32,582 nucleotides of DNA from Sphaeroforma sirkka (Eukaryota > Opisthokonta > Ichthyosporea > Ichthyophonida): contig LUCW03000337.1 in NCBI GenBank assembly GCA_001586965.3, positions 75,001-107,582 of the forward strand, written 5' to 3'. The position numbers and the translations under genes were made by a program. Positions 13,509 to 32,149 of the stretch are shown here, one piece after another; the stretch's first letter is position 1; the number at the start of each line of letters is the position of its first letter. The notes under the pieces were generated by a model. It did not search any database. It was given only the letters and a program-made list of their open reading frames with translations, and was not told the DNA's origin.

Positions 13509-15073
13509 TCAAATTAACTGCAAGTTCTGGTAGTCAGGTATCAAAGAGTTTATCCCGACATGTGTTTGAGCCAACCTGACTTGCGATGGCGCTCTAGTGT
13601 TTGCAATATTAACATAGCCGCCACTCGCAATCTTGGATACGATTTGAGGACTCTTCACCAAATTTATCATGCAGTTTATGTTGCCAATATCACTACAGGC
13701 CTTCCGATACGTGATTACGTGTCATTATTCTTCTAAACTTCTCATTACATTCTGTGCATTCGCAATACGAGTCAATTTGCTTTCTAGCTCTTTCCTCTTT
13801 CCGTCGTTATCATCCTTCCATACCACCTGAGAGTTGAGTAGTGTCGATACGAATTTGACGCCCTCGCACCACATCAGCACGGGCACAAAGAAGTACCCTA
13901 ATATCAATTCAGTCAAAGCTGCAAGAAAAGCCGGGAAAATAAGACCCCCTTGGGAAATATACTTATCTATCAATGCTTTGGCACTTTTCAGTACGCTTTC
14001 ATCTGTTCTCCACTCGCTTGAAGAGATCTGACAGGAGGGTTGGCAGAAAAATCGACAACCCAGAAAACCGTTGTATTGCAAGCGCGGGCTGGCAAGTCGA
14101 GAGAATGAGCATCAGAGCTGTGCTCGTGATAAACGCTGATGCCTTCTCCACCACATTGTGAGAGAGAACGTCGAATGATTCGCCGATTTTCGGCTTCCAG
14201 TATATCATGAATTTGATCCGATCTATCCGACCAGAAGGCTTTTTGGTGATGTCTGGCATTCCTGGCGTATTCTCAAAGCAGCCCAAAAACTATTCTGAAC
14301 TGATAGACAATTGGGTCAATTTGGTTTGGAAGTGCGAAATTAGTACACGCTGCACGTCAGTGGCTATCTCACGTTTGATTGTTTCGGAATTGGCCACTGC
14401 TCCCGGGGCCAATATATCTTTTTCCACGATGTTGTGATACGTTTTCAGCTTATCCAACTGATTCTGTAACCAATACTCGCGCATATAACTCCTTAGTTGT
14501 ACATCCAGCTATCGCACAAATATTGAAACACCCGCATCTGTGTAGTCTTCTTCGGCGAAATCGGTGCGGTAACCATTGATGGGATTTGAATCCATATTGA
14601 TCATTGGTATGAGAGAATTTAACGGTGAATCTGGCAGCAGAAATGTTCTAATACTTTTTTCTACTCGCACTGGAGTCGACATATCTACGTGAGTCAACAC
14701 TCCAAAAGCACACATCTTTGGCCCTCGTACTTTGTTAGCCTCACGGATCTGTGTGAGCAGTGAATTGGTTTGTAAGTAATTGCGATTTTACGTGTTTTCA
14801 GAGAAAATGATGATTCTGAGCGATGGCAGTGATTATTTGCAAAAGAAATATAATACTAGATGCTTTCGAAATGAGACCGTGCATATGTGTGGTTTTAGAG
14901 AAAATAGCTGCTTACCTCCGTCAAAACAATGGAGTTCCGCAAGTTTGTCGTCATGGACAAGACACAGATTACCACTACGTTGGGATCATTCATTTGATCC
15001 CTTGTCAATTTGCGAGTGTTCTCTGCGATCGCGGGCGGGTCAGAGACGATACCCGGTGTTGCGAGGGTGCGAA
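13509..15073 (-). pseudogene. Decayed dynamin-superfamily GTPase-like gene
   Basis: Dynamins are large GTPases that constrict membranes. The upstream exon (about 15073 to 14916) reads TPGIVSDPPAIAENTRKLTR and DPNVVVICVLS..LRNS, matching the DLPG..P...I..Y I..VNTIIL.V..AN.DLANS segment of dynamin GTPase domains. It ends at a consensus donor (GAG|GTAAGC). A 167-base intron (14749-14915, acceptor CACACAG) leads in phase to FGVLTHVD, the G4 position (TKLD in active dynamins). The frame then aligns with the dynamin stalk, GVSIFVR-TAG-LDVQL against GTPYLQKVLNQQL. Breaks: TAG at 14509-14511 and 14290-14292, TGA at 13999-14001 with a shift to a second frame (14081-13725, one hydrophobic segment), then TAA and TGA before a last open stretch (13721-13509, including SPQIVSKIASGGYVNI). 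The G3 Asp is missing, G4 Lys is His, and no P-loop was found upstream. It is probably a pseudogene; the shifted tail could belong to something else. Confidence 0.55.
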
Positions 15074-15434
15074 TATGTATGTATGTATGTATGTATGTAT
15101 ATATGTATGAGCGTATACATATATACATATATTGTGTATGTATGCATGATACATATATATATATATATATATATGCATGTATATATATATATATATATAC
15201 CAACATATTTTTTGTGTATGTATGAGTTATTATAATATATTATATATTATATATATATTATATATGTATGTATACATATACATACACATATACCTGTATA
15301 CACATTTATAAACATATATATTATTACATATATATATATATATATACACATATTATTACATATATATATATACATATTATATTATTTATATATACATACA
15401 TATATATATGTATATATAGCATATATATATATAT

Positions 15435-15465
<31 letters not shown>

Positions 15466-15800
15466 CATATACATATATACATATTATATATATATTATAT
15501 ATATTATTATTATTATACATATATATACATATATATACAATTTTTTAAACAAAAACCAAACAAACCGATATAAACTTAATAACGCAAAACACATCAACAC
15601 ACACATATATATATGTGTGTGTGCGTATATATATATATATATATATATATGCATGTATGCATGCATGCATGCATGTATGTATGTATGTATGTATGTATGT
15701 ATGTATGTATGTATGTATGTATGTATTTATGTATGTATGTATGTATGTATACATACATATACATATATATATATATATATGGTGTGTGTGTGTGTGTGAA
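15064..15800. repeat. Compound (TATG)n/(TA)n/(TGCA)n microsatellite
   Basis: Two blocks, 15064-15540 and 15600-15800, hold TATG/TGTA tetramers, long TA runs, a TGCA/TGTA run at about 15651-15755 and a short TG run at the end. About 60 bases of A-rich non-repeat DNA separate them. The first block touches the conserved dynamin-like frame directly. The Tyr/Ile/Met/Cys open frames in all directions are compositional. Confidence 0.93.
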
Positions 15801-16041
15801 GCAAAAATAATCCACAATACTTTAGCTAAAATAGCGAGATTAGCTAAATTCTGTATTGAGACCTACACCCGATGGGGCATTGAGACTTTCTTAAATTACC
15901 GCAATTGTGAGCAGATGCATAAACCAATTCAAAATATATCTAATTCTCCCACCATATGCAGAAGCGCCGAAAAATACTTATTTATAAAGTCGGGGTCATG
16001 ACATGTATTTCTTTATTTCAATCATTCTGAGGTGCGCTTAC

Positions 16042-16292
16042 CCCACGAGCAGCCTCCCAGAGTCGTCTGATAACTCTCTGCACATTTTCGAGTCCGCTCA
16101 CAACCTCCTCTCCACCCTGCCCATCTCCTGGTGCAATACGTCCTGTTTCAGTTAAAGCACCTTCTGAGCTATTGGAGGTGCCCCCCACCGTAGGTATGAC
16201 ACTGGAGTGTGGTGTTTGGTCGTGTTGTGTACAGCAGTAAGGTGTACCGTCTTTTCTGACCCGCACCAGGCGCGCACAGTCCCATAGCAATC
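16042..16292 (-). CDS. Candidate internal exon, function unknown
   Basis: An 83-codon minus frame lies between the acceptor TATTCACATAG (start 16292) and the donor CGTGGG|GTAAGC (end 16042, phase 0). It encodes a basic, Cys-containing start (VRKDGTPYCCTQHDQT), a Gly/Ser/Glu-rich middle and an amphipathic end (GLENVQRVIRRLWEAARG). A second acceptor inside it (GGGTCAG, start 16255) would join in phase with the candidate exon at 16677-16757. It could be a downstream exon of the F-box/PP2-like gene or the 5' part of the dynamin-like gene. I recognise no domain. Confidence 0.4.
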
Positions 16293-16676
16293 CTATGTGA
16301 ATACACACATCAGAGATATCAGTATTATAAAATGTAATGTGATGCATATGCAGAAATGGGTCCTACATGGCATCGCGGATACGTTTTAATGAATAGCGTA
16401 CAGGCTAGAGGTCAGGGGTTGACAAGTGTGTACATAGGATATGCAGCCGAATCACAAGAGATACGAGGCACATGCAAGTTAGGCAACTCTATAGAGATAC
16501 GAGACCTTTAAGTTAGGCACATATACATTGGCATTGGCATAAACCAAATGTGTATACATTCACAATCGACAATTAAAAAATGATCCGATAGCGGCGGCAA
16601 AAACGTGTAGAACAAAACTCAAGTTTCTTACGATATGAGTGGATTCCAGAAAATCATTCAGACACCAAACACTTAC

Positions 16677-16757
16677 GGTGGAGGAACCGTATCGAGGCAG
16701 TTGGGATACACTATCATACATGCGGACCTAAATGCTGTGTGGACATACTCTGAGTGC
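16677..16757 (-). CDS. Candidate 81-base internal exon, function unknown
   Basis: It lies between acceptor CACCACCCAG and donor CCACC|GTAAGT. The open frame gives HSEYVHTAFRSACMIVY followed by PNCLDTVPP. Its incoming phase fits the exon ending at 17449 (TG + G gives Trp). Its outgoing phase fits the alternative acceptor at 16255. It is short, so splice-site agreement is the only support. Confidence 0.3.
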
Positions 16758-17448
16758 CTGGGTGGTGTGCAGGTAGTTGTGATAGCAGCACTGCGCATGT
16801 GCGTGTTTGGTATGTATATATGTGCACGCGAACAAATCAACCACCACACAGACATGGAGTGGTTTGTACAATCGGAATTGGTCTATCTTCCTCAAAAAGC
16901 GAAAGAGTGATTCATATGGGCCCTACCTCGCCAAACATCTGAGTACTCAAGTAGCAAGATGGCTTGGTATCTCTGAGTATTCCTATTGTGGTCTTCCATA
17001 AGGGACCCTCTAATGCGACATATATATGCACACCGTATGTGTGAACACTGGAAATCATTGTAAAGCACGACAGGCACAATTGTATGGCATGTCACAGATA
17101 GTGTGGGAACGGTCTATGGGGAAGCAACACGTGGTGAGTAACTCACGAGCGAGGGCACACATTTACGTTGTCACACACCACCAGCAGAACGACCAATGTC
17201 ACAGACACATCACGGACTGCAGGTGATGGTTTACCACGTGTTGTAGTATACACCGATCACTTCCGCTGCTATGATGACGTACACGCACGTGATTCTTGAT
17301 CTATCGAGGTATGATCTTACTTTGTGTTCAAAATCTTAGAAAACAATAAAAGCCCGTTGTTGTACTCGCCTTCCTAAACGCAGAATAAATCAGGGAAGAC
17401 TTCGTTCTAGTTAAGATACAGCCGGTCTTCGCTCTAGTACGTACGTAC

Positions 17449-25452
<8,004 letters not shown>

Positions 25453-27544
25453 ACTTACGCACTTCTAAGTGAAATCGACGTTTAGCAGTGTAATACCACG
25501 CACATACAAGTTAAATCCGATACTTATGGTTATGCTATGGCAATGCTACCTTAAGTATTTACTGACGTTGGGGCCGACCAAGCCACATATTTAAATATGC
25601 ATTCCGATGTCAAATGGTGGAACAATCCCTACAGTGTTTATGTAAGTATATTTGTACATAGGCCAAGCATACTATGACCGCACAAACGCTTTTTTGAGTT
25701 GGGCCGGACATTCGATTCCTATTGGTTAATTCGCCACATAATATGAGTCATCAGTTTTTCCATTTCTCATATTTATTATTCATGATGACCCTCTCTCTCT
25801 AGAGAGGGCCTAGTAGGGACCTTAAGGTTTCCGGTTTTGCCCTCTCTGGAGTCTAGAATAGGCTGGAAACCTGGAACCTCAATACCTCAGGCCCAGGCGC
25901 CCAGGCCCCGGAGCGGGCTCAGGCTCAAGGCTCAAGCCATACTCGACTGGTAGTCACACTCGTCACTGCAATGGAGAGGAACTTCTCGCTGCCTTTGCTT
26001 TCGACTAACAACAATTTTTAAATCGATACAAACGGATGTATAGTAAATTTCAAAATCTTAATCACCTTTTATTCCACTTTAAAAAGATAAATAGATAAAG
26101 CGACATATTGCTGTTCAGTTTTGTTCTTTGTTCCAAAAAAGAACTAGAATCTGCGATTTCTAAAAACTCAGTGAGAGTGTGACCAATTCCACAATCTAAA
26201 TACAATTACAACCACTGAGACATATATATTTAGTGAGTATATGTGTCCTATGTGACTGTGCGACAAATTGTGAGCCAGTGATCAGTCAATTCTGAGTTCA
26301 GACCTCGAAGTTCAGTCCTCGCTCTTCAGAAGTTCAGAGAACTGAACGACTGTTAGAAGGTCAGACTGTCAGTCGCCAAACGGTCCGTCGTCAGACTGAC
26401 GAGTGACGGCGTGACCACTGACCGACGAGTGACGGTGTGACGATTGACCACATTGACCAGTCAATACTCACTAGTCACCAGTGACAGTGCAGTGCAAGTT
26501 TGATAGACGCAAGACGTGGGGACACATTTATGCAATTTGATACGCCGTAACTAAGTTGGTATTTTGATATGTGTTTACATGGAGGCTAGCTCATTGAAGT
26601 TCGGAGTTTGAAGTTTGAAGTTTGAAGTTTGAACCTTTTACATACATTCCGTCATTCCTTCTATTAGCTTGAAACGTTACCTATTCGTTAAAGCGCCTTT
26701 TATTTGCTGGAAACGTTATGTGAAACGTTGCCTATTCGTTAAAACGCCTTTTATTAGCTGAAACGTTATGTACCTATTTGTTTTTTTATAACCCAAATAC
26801 GTTTGTGAGAACTCAACTTTTAATTTTTATATACGTATTAAAAAAATAGCGCCTGTCACTGTGTAGCCCTGTATTTATATTATAAAATAGATAAATACAC
26901 CAATTTTTGTTGTAATTTTTTTTGCAAAAACAAATACAGTATGTACAGACAGTCTCATAAATTATTTAATAATAAATATCATATTTGTTGTTTTTTCTAT
27001 TTTATTTTTAAAAATCACCAACTGTATAAGCTAAAAAATGTCATAGCCTTCTGAAATCATCAAATCATACAAAAAACAAATATTTTTTAAACAAAAACAG
27101 GGAACAGTGAACTCTTGTTCTTTTTTGTCAACAATGTCACTGAATTTCAACTTAGATCTAAGATCAGGTGCACCTGATCAATTCACATTTCACAGGTGAA
27201 CAGTTGAACACTGTCGTCTGTCAGACGTCACTGAACAGTTCTATATTTAAAGTAAATAAAGCTGAGGACTGGAGGTGTTACAATTGTTCTTTAAAAAACA
27301 AAATAATAAATAAAATAAATACATACATAGGCAATAGGCAGTATTTATGTAAGCAAAACTCATCAAATACTGAAACTCCAAACTGAAAACTCAAATGTCA
27401 AAACAGATGATGGAGTAAACTGTATACAAAAAGTGTTCGAAATTTCTTTGCCTGGGCCCCGGGGCTGGAGAATGCCGATTTGTACAAATATTTAGACATT
27501 CATTGGTTTTTTTTTTATAAACCTAAAAAAATCCCCAATTGAAA
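25453..27544. other. Divergent intergenic region with small repeats
   Basis: It lies between the minus-strand F-box start and the plus-strand BCS1-like start, so both promoters should be here; no core promoter motif can be named. Contents: hairpin CCCTCTCT/AGAGAGGG at 25789-25808, inverted pair AGGTTTCC/GGAAACCT at 25825-25832 and 25865-25872, a GC-rich patch to about 25950, a 26-bp direct repeat (26398-26423, 26424-26449), (GAAGTTT)n at 26608-26633, a 51-bp tandem pair (26671-26721, 26722-26771), and T/A-rich DNA to 27540. The 27168-27386 open frame lacks support. Confidence 0.5.
26671..26771. repeat. 51-bp tandem pair
   Basis: Copies at 26671-26721 and 26722-26771 both read GAAACGTT(A/G)CCTATTCGTTAA, then A.CGCCTTTTATT.GCTG and GAAACGTTATGT. 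The pair is only slightly diverged, so it is younger than the other duplications in the window. The half-site AAACGTT is itself palindromic (AACGTT) and occurs four times. Confidence 0.85.
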
Positions 27545-29516
27545 ATGCTATGTATACTGCCCGGAAGCACTTTGTTGACTAAATATATATATACAATTAC
27601 GACAAACACGGTCAAGAAGATGTTGCAAGCTGAGAGTTTACTGGGCCCTGTGCAGATTGGCATCATGAATGCGCTTCACACCGGCAACACATTTCTGGAT
27701 TTTGCTTTCTGCCTGATTGTGCCGATTGTATTCTCTGCATTGGCGGTATGTATCAAAGACCTCAACGCAATCTGTTGGCGCTTATGGGAGAGTTTATGGG
27801 AGTGCGATGATGCGTATTATAGGCGACATATCATTCATACGACGGCAGAAAACAAATACGGCCGAGTCTACGAAGAAGACCAAAATAATCATATTCTGCA
27901 CAAGGCTATACTGGAGTATATCACTCATATTTGTGACTTAAGCTTCTCTGGGGGCCACTTCCGTTTGGTCTACAATGCTTCAAAAATAGAGCAGGTCTAT
28001 GGTTGGGTTAATGAGGATGATGGGTCAGTGCTACAGCAGTTGCAGTGTTTCGATATTATCACAGAGCCACCGCCCAACGAGGCTATTCATGTAGGGAAGA
28101 AGGTGTATTTGACGATTAGTAATGATGCAACATCTGAACAAGAAGGGAAAGAATCCAACTACACTAGGACAACGTCCGACTACATTATCACCGCACAAGG
28201 ACAGGATGTCAGGCAACGTGTGGATGAGTATGTACAGCACGCTTACCAGTAGTATATGGACTATGTGTCAGCGCAGAAAGACCTTGCAAGGTATATGTAC
28301 TTCATGAGATCTACGGCCAGGGAAAACGGCATGGAACAAGATGCCTGGGATGGTAACAATGTGATTTACAAACGCTATGCATTGAGTAATAGCAAAACGT
28401 TCAACTCAATGTTTTTCCTTCAAAAGTCTGCACTGCTCCGGTTGCTAGATCATTTCAAACATCACACGGGAAAATTCTCGATTCCATCATACCCCAATAA
28501 GATAATACTTCTTCTGCATGGCTCTCCCGGCACTGGGAAAACTACGCTTATTAAGGCACTTGCGCAACATACAGAACGTCACATTGTCAGTATTCCTCTG
28601 GCTAGGATCAAAACTAACCAAGATCTCATGGATGTGGTCTTTGATCAGTGCTATCAAGTTCAGGGCAACGACTTGCCGATGCGACACAAGTTCGACAAGG
28701 TCGTTTACGTGATGGAAGATATCGATTGTGCGAGCAAGGTTGTCTTTGCCCGTGATCAGACGTTAACGGATACTCCCACTGATACCTCAAGCACAAAATT
28801 GAAAAAAGACGGCGCACAGGGCGCTGTCGCAAGACATGTTAAATTATAAGAACCGAAGTAAAGGGTCCTCGTTTGGTGTGGCTGGTGATGATGATCTGAA
28901 CCTAGCTGGTCTTCTGAATGTGTTGGATGGCATTGTAGATTGCCCAGATCGTATTGTGGTCATGACTACCAACCATCCCGAGAAATTGGACCCTGCCCTG
29001 ATTCGCCCCGGACGCATTAATCTTACTGTGTACCTAGGGTTTATCCAACCCACTGAAGCAATCGCGATGTTGGCCCACTTTTTCCAGTGTGAACTGTTGC
29101 CTTATATCCAAGACTCGGTGACGCGATCATTGAAGACGGCCATTCGTACGTTTACTCCTGCTGAGATGGAGCAGTTGTGCTGCGCATACGACACTATTGA
29201 TGAGGTGCTCGAGGCGCTTGCAACCGTTGCTTCGAACCCGAAAGAAACTCTTTCGGCTCACCATTATTTTCCGGCGAAGATACGAACACCAGTATCAGAG
29301 AGCTCATTGGAAGACGCGAATTCGATCCGGTCTATATCATCGGATTCATCGGATTCGGGATCTGAATGGGATTCTGGTGCGGATTGTTGTTCTCCGACAT
29401 CAAACGAAGAAAAGGGAGTCTCATCAGGAGACATAAATGTGATGGATGTGCTGCAAGGTAGAACGGCACGATGCTTGCGATGCAATTATAATACCATGAA
29501 TATAGACTGTCAATAG
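27545..29516 (+). pseudogene. BCS1-like AAA ATPase, interrupted by TAG and a frame change
   Basis: The founding member, mitochondrial Bcs1, moves the folded Rieske protein across the inner membrane; protists carry many BCS1-like paralogues of unknown role. From ATG 27545: membrane segment at residues 49-70 (FLDFAFCLIVPIVFSALAVC), a BCS1-type N-domain, Walker A GSPGTGKTT (28520-28546), Walker B VYVMEDID (28703-28726), then LNLAGLLNVLDGIVD, sensor-1 MTTN, and HPEKLDPALIRPGRI with the arginine-finger region. The acidic Ser-rich tail ends at TAG TAG 29514-29519. Two breaks: TAG 28250-28252 inside VQHAYQ-TAG-YMD, where both sides stay in one frame and the family often has Trp (TGG) as I recall it; and a +1 frame change near the A6 run at 28801-28806. 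A 112-base GT..AG intron (28739-28850, phase 0) could also explain the second break. All catalytic motifs are intact, so decay is recent, or the TAG is tolerated, or there are sequence errors. Confidence 0.75.
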
Positions 29517-29718
29517 TAGAATGAATTAATGACAACCATGTAGTAGACTCGCAAATAATCAGACGAAGAAAAGGAAGTCTCGTCAGGAGACATAAATTTG
29601 ATGGATGTGCTGCAAGATAGAACGGCACGATGCTTGCGATAAAATTATAATACCATGAATATAGACTGTAAATAGTAGAATGAATTAATGACAACCATGT
29701 AGTAGACTGGCAAATAAA
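29401..29718 (+). repeat. 159-bp tandem duplication of the BCS1-like gene's 3' end
   Basis: Copy 1 (29401-29559) holds the last 38 codons, the stop and the start of the 3' flank. Copy 2 (29560-29718) is over 90 percent identical by eye. The period is a multiple of three, so copy 2 keeps the frame (SDEEKEVSSGDINLMDVLQ), but TAA at 29556-29558 separates them and copy 2 meets TAA earlier, after CLR. Copy 2 ends in AATAAA (29713-29718) where copy 1 has AATAAT. Confidence 0.93.
29713..29718 (+). terminator. AATAAA polyadenylation signal candidate
   Basis: AATAAA lies about 200 bases after the BCS1-like stop, at the end of the second duplicate. It is the first such hexamer downstream of the gene. 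Confidence 0.45.
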
Positions 29719-30742
29719 CAAATGCACTTCAATGAGAATTCTATCGTATTAATATAGTTTAATTGCCGCAAATATGTATATACAGAGTGCTTTGACGACC
29801 CTAAACATATGAAAATACGGATATAAATCACTCATGAAACAGAGATAAAGACTAAACACGATACTATTAATAGTACAGCAACAGTAACTAAGACTACCTA
29901 TATATGACTGCTAAAGACTGCAGTTAAAACGAGATATGAGATCGACACCGTGATCGAGTTCGACTGCAAATGAGACACAGTACGTGACTTAAGATGTTAG
30001 GCACAAAACTACGAATCAGGCCAAGATGCACTCCTCAATCGGAGTAGTGTATGAGACAGACATTCCAGATAACGCTTTCAAAGCTATGATAAAAGAAATC
30101 TAAGTTTAAAAACCATATGCGTATAACGAAGCAGTTTGTGGTTTGGCACAGAACACATCCCAGTTGATATACATCGGCATCAGACGCACTCGACTCCTTC
30201 GCCGCAAAGAATTTTAATCACTCTCGAAGGTTGAAATCCAAGATTATGTGGTGTTTTCCTCCATTTGCATGTCTAATTAAGCATGAAACTATACTACTTG
30301 TGTGTGAATATCAGACTTCATCTATTAACTACACTATTTACGGTATTTTATTGATGTTGTATTGATGCCAGTGCGAGACTGCTTTTCTCGCTAGTGCTTG
30401 CGTGGTTGCTTAGTCTATAAACGTTATATTGCTATATGTATGAGATGCCTAGTAAGCCATGTGTCTACCCGACACTCCTAAGCCCATCAACCCGTTGTAT
30501 TGGACAACTAGGTAATGAGAAGCGCAGGAATAAGTGTCCGTTATCACATAGTAGGCTCCAACGCGCTAATATGGTGTACCATCGTTCATATCTCCGGTGA
30601 GGGTAACCTACAAATTAAGATAGCCTACAATAATACTAACGCAGTGCATACGCATAGTATGTAGAACCGGCTGGGTAGTCTGTATAGAACCCGTTCAGGG
30701 CCGATGTTCAGAACCGGTCCGAAATCCTTCAGCCCCGGAAAA
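29719..30742. other. Convergent intergenic region, no recognised feature
   Basis: It lies between the 3' ends of the BCS1-like gene (+) and the membrane-protein gene (-). Composition is mixed and no conserved frame, RNA gene or clear repeat was seen. Confidence 0.4.
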
Positions 30743-31670
30743 TTATACTTTCATCCTCTCGTCACACATGTCGCCCGCCTTATCCACCATCGTGATGGCG
30801 CTTGTGACGTTGCTCGTACTCATCTCGTCCGTATCTCCGAAGGCTGTATATGAATGTAGACAAGTGTGTGTGTGATACTGCAGTGGGTTTGTGCGGGGAA
30901 ACGGACCAAGTTCGGAACATGAACAAGCAGAATGGAGGGATTTAAGTCAATATGTATCTGTATCTGAAAGGAGAGGTATGCGAATGTGCAGTATGTTTGG
31001 GTGGTATCAAGAGATGATGTGCGTTTGGTACTATTTATATACGCGTGTTTCAGAGTACGTGCATATGTGTGTAGTATCTATGTAAGGGATGTTTATTTGT
31101 GTGCTGTACTTGCACGTATATCCCTAAGTGTGTGTATATATTAAATAAAAAAAATGAATATTCATAGCATTACTGAAGAGTATTCACACTCGAGGTCACT
31201 TCGAAAGGTCGACACACAATTGAAAATTGGGAACATTTATATTTTGTAATCCTGCTGCCGACATAGCACAAGACATTCTTAGCGCACTTGCTTCAGCCAG
31301 AACACACCCCACGCATATAACATATGAAAGCACTCCGCACCAGCAAAGCACAAGCAAAGACACTAGTCACGAGCACATATAACAAATGTACACACCCAGG
31401 GTATGGACTACACACACTGTATGGCACAGGCCTATGCATACCATGTCTCGAATCGGCGTTGCTTTGCATAGAGGGCGAGCGTGAGAAATCCATAACCTCC
31501 TGCTTGATCGAGCGCGCCTTTCTGCTCTTAAGGTAGAAATATATACCTGAACCCACCAGGAGTACTACTAGGAGCAGAGCAAGGCAAACCGATACTACTC
31601 CCGCAACGCCAATTCCGTCGTCTTGGTTATTGGAGTCGGTATTGGAGTTAGCGCTGGTATCAGCGGTTGC
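30743..31670 (-). CDS. Single-pass membrane protein, C-terminal two exons (partial)
   Basis: The upstream exon (31670-31442) follows the acceptor CGCCTAG and ends at GACATG|GTATGC. It encodes a Ser/Asn/Asp-rich stalk (ADTSANSNTDSNNQDD), a strong transmembrane helix (GVAGVVSVCLALLLVVLLVG, codons 19-47 of the exon) and a basic stop-transfer stretch (KSRKARS), then a Ser-rich tail. That is the juxtamembrane pattern of a type I surface protein. A 598-base intron (30844-31441) with acceptor ATATACAG leads, in matching phase (G + CC), to a last exon (30843-30743) ending VDKAGDMCDERMKV and TAA. The ectodomain lies upstream on the minus strand, beyond the microsatellite at 31850-32115 or outside the window. 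No family could be named. Confidence 0.6.
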
Positions 31671-31849
31671 CTAGGCGATTTAAAAGGTTGATATGGCTTC
31701 GGATTAGATTCAAGATATAGGTTGACATACCACAGCAGATCGTCGCACATGTACACACAAACAAAAAAACTAGAGGCACACACGCCCACAACGAAGAACA
31801 CGCATATTTAAATGAAAGACAATACATATCAATATATAAATTATTAATA
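31671..31849 (-). other. Probable intron of the membrane-protein gene
   Basis: Sequence upstream (minus strand) of the transmembrane exon has no frame that continues the protein and grades into TA-rich DNA. It is called an intron only because the exon at 31442-31670 begins at a splice acceptor. Confidence 0.35.
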
Positions 31850-32115
31850 TAATATATAATATAATATACATATATATATATATAATATTTATATTTATGT
31901 ATAAACATAAACTAATAAACCTATACATCTATACATAAATCGATCTATATATCTATGCATATATATATACATGCATACATACATACATACATACATACAT
32001 ACATGCATACATGCATACATGCATACATGCATACATGCATACACACATACATACATACATACATACATACATACATAAATACACATATATATGTATATAT
32101 ATATATATATATAGT
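31850..32115. repeat. TA and (CATA)n/(CATG)n microsatellite
   Basis: TA-rich DNA, then a tetramer run at about 31970-32085 where CATA units alternate with CATG units, then TA again. Open frames across it are Tyr/Ile/His/Met repeats. Confidence 0.93.
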
Positions 32116-32149
32116 GATTGACTGTGGGTGGAACTCTGGGATAGATAGG

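Noticed and set aside
15801..16041. Search for the dynamin P-loop exon (GxxxxGKS)
   Set aside because: No such motif was found on the minus strand between the microsatellites and the exon at 16042, so no exon was called.
16635..16910. Plus-strand open frame of 91 codons
   Set aside because: It overlaps the antisense candidate exon at 16677-16757, has no motif, and its only donor-like site is weak.
27168..27386. Plus-strand open frame before the BCS1-like gene
   Set aside because: AT-rich composition, no ATG start at its beginning, no conserved motif, and no in-phase splice to the ATPase start was found.
28232..28252. A 21-base GT..AG segment that would remove the BCS1-like TAG in frame
   Set aside because: Clear introns in this window are 167 bases or longer. 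A 21-base intron would need special machinery, and the segment codes for part of a conserved helix.
30891..31085. Plus-strand open frame of 64 codons
   Set aside because: It lies in the intron of the minus-strand membrane-protein gene, is TG-rich and has no recognisable domain.
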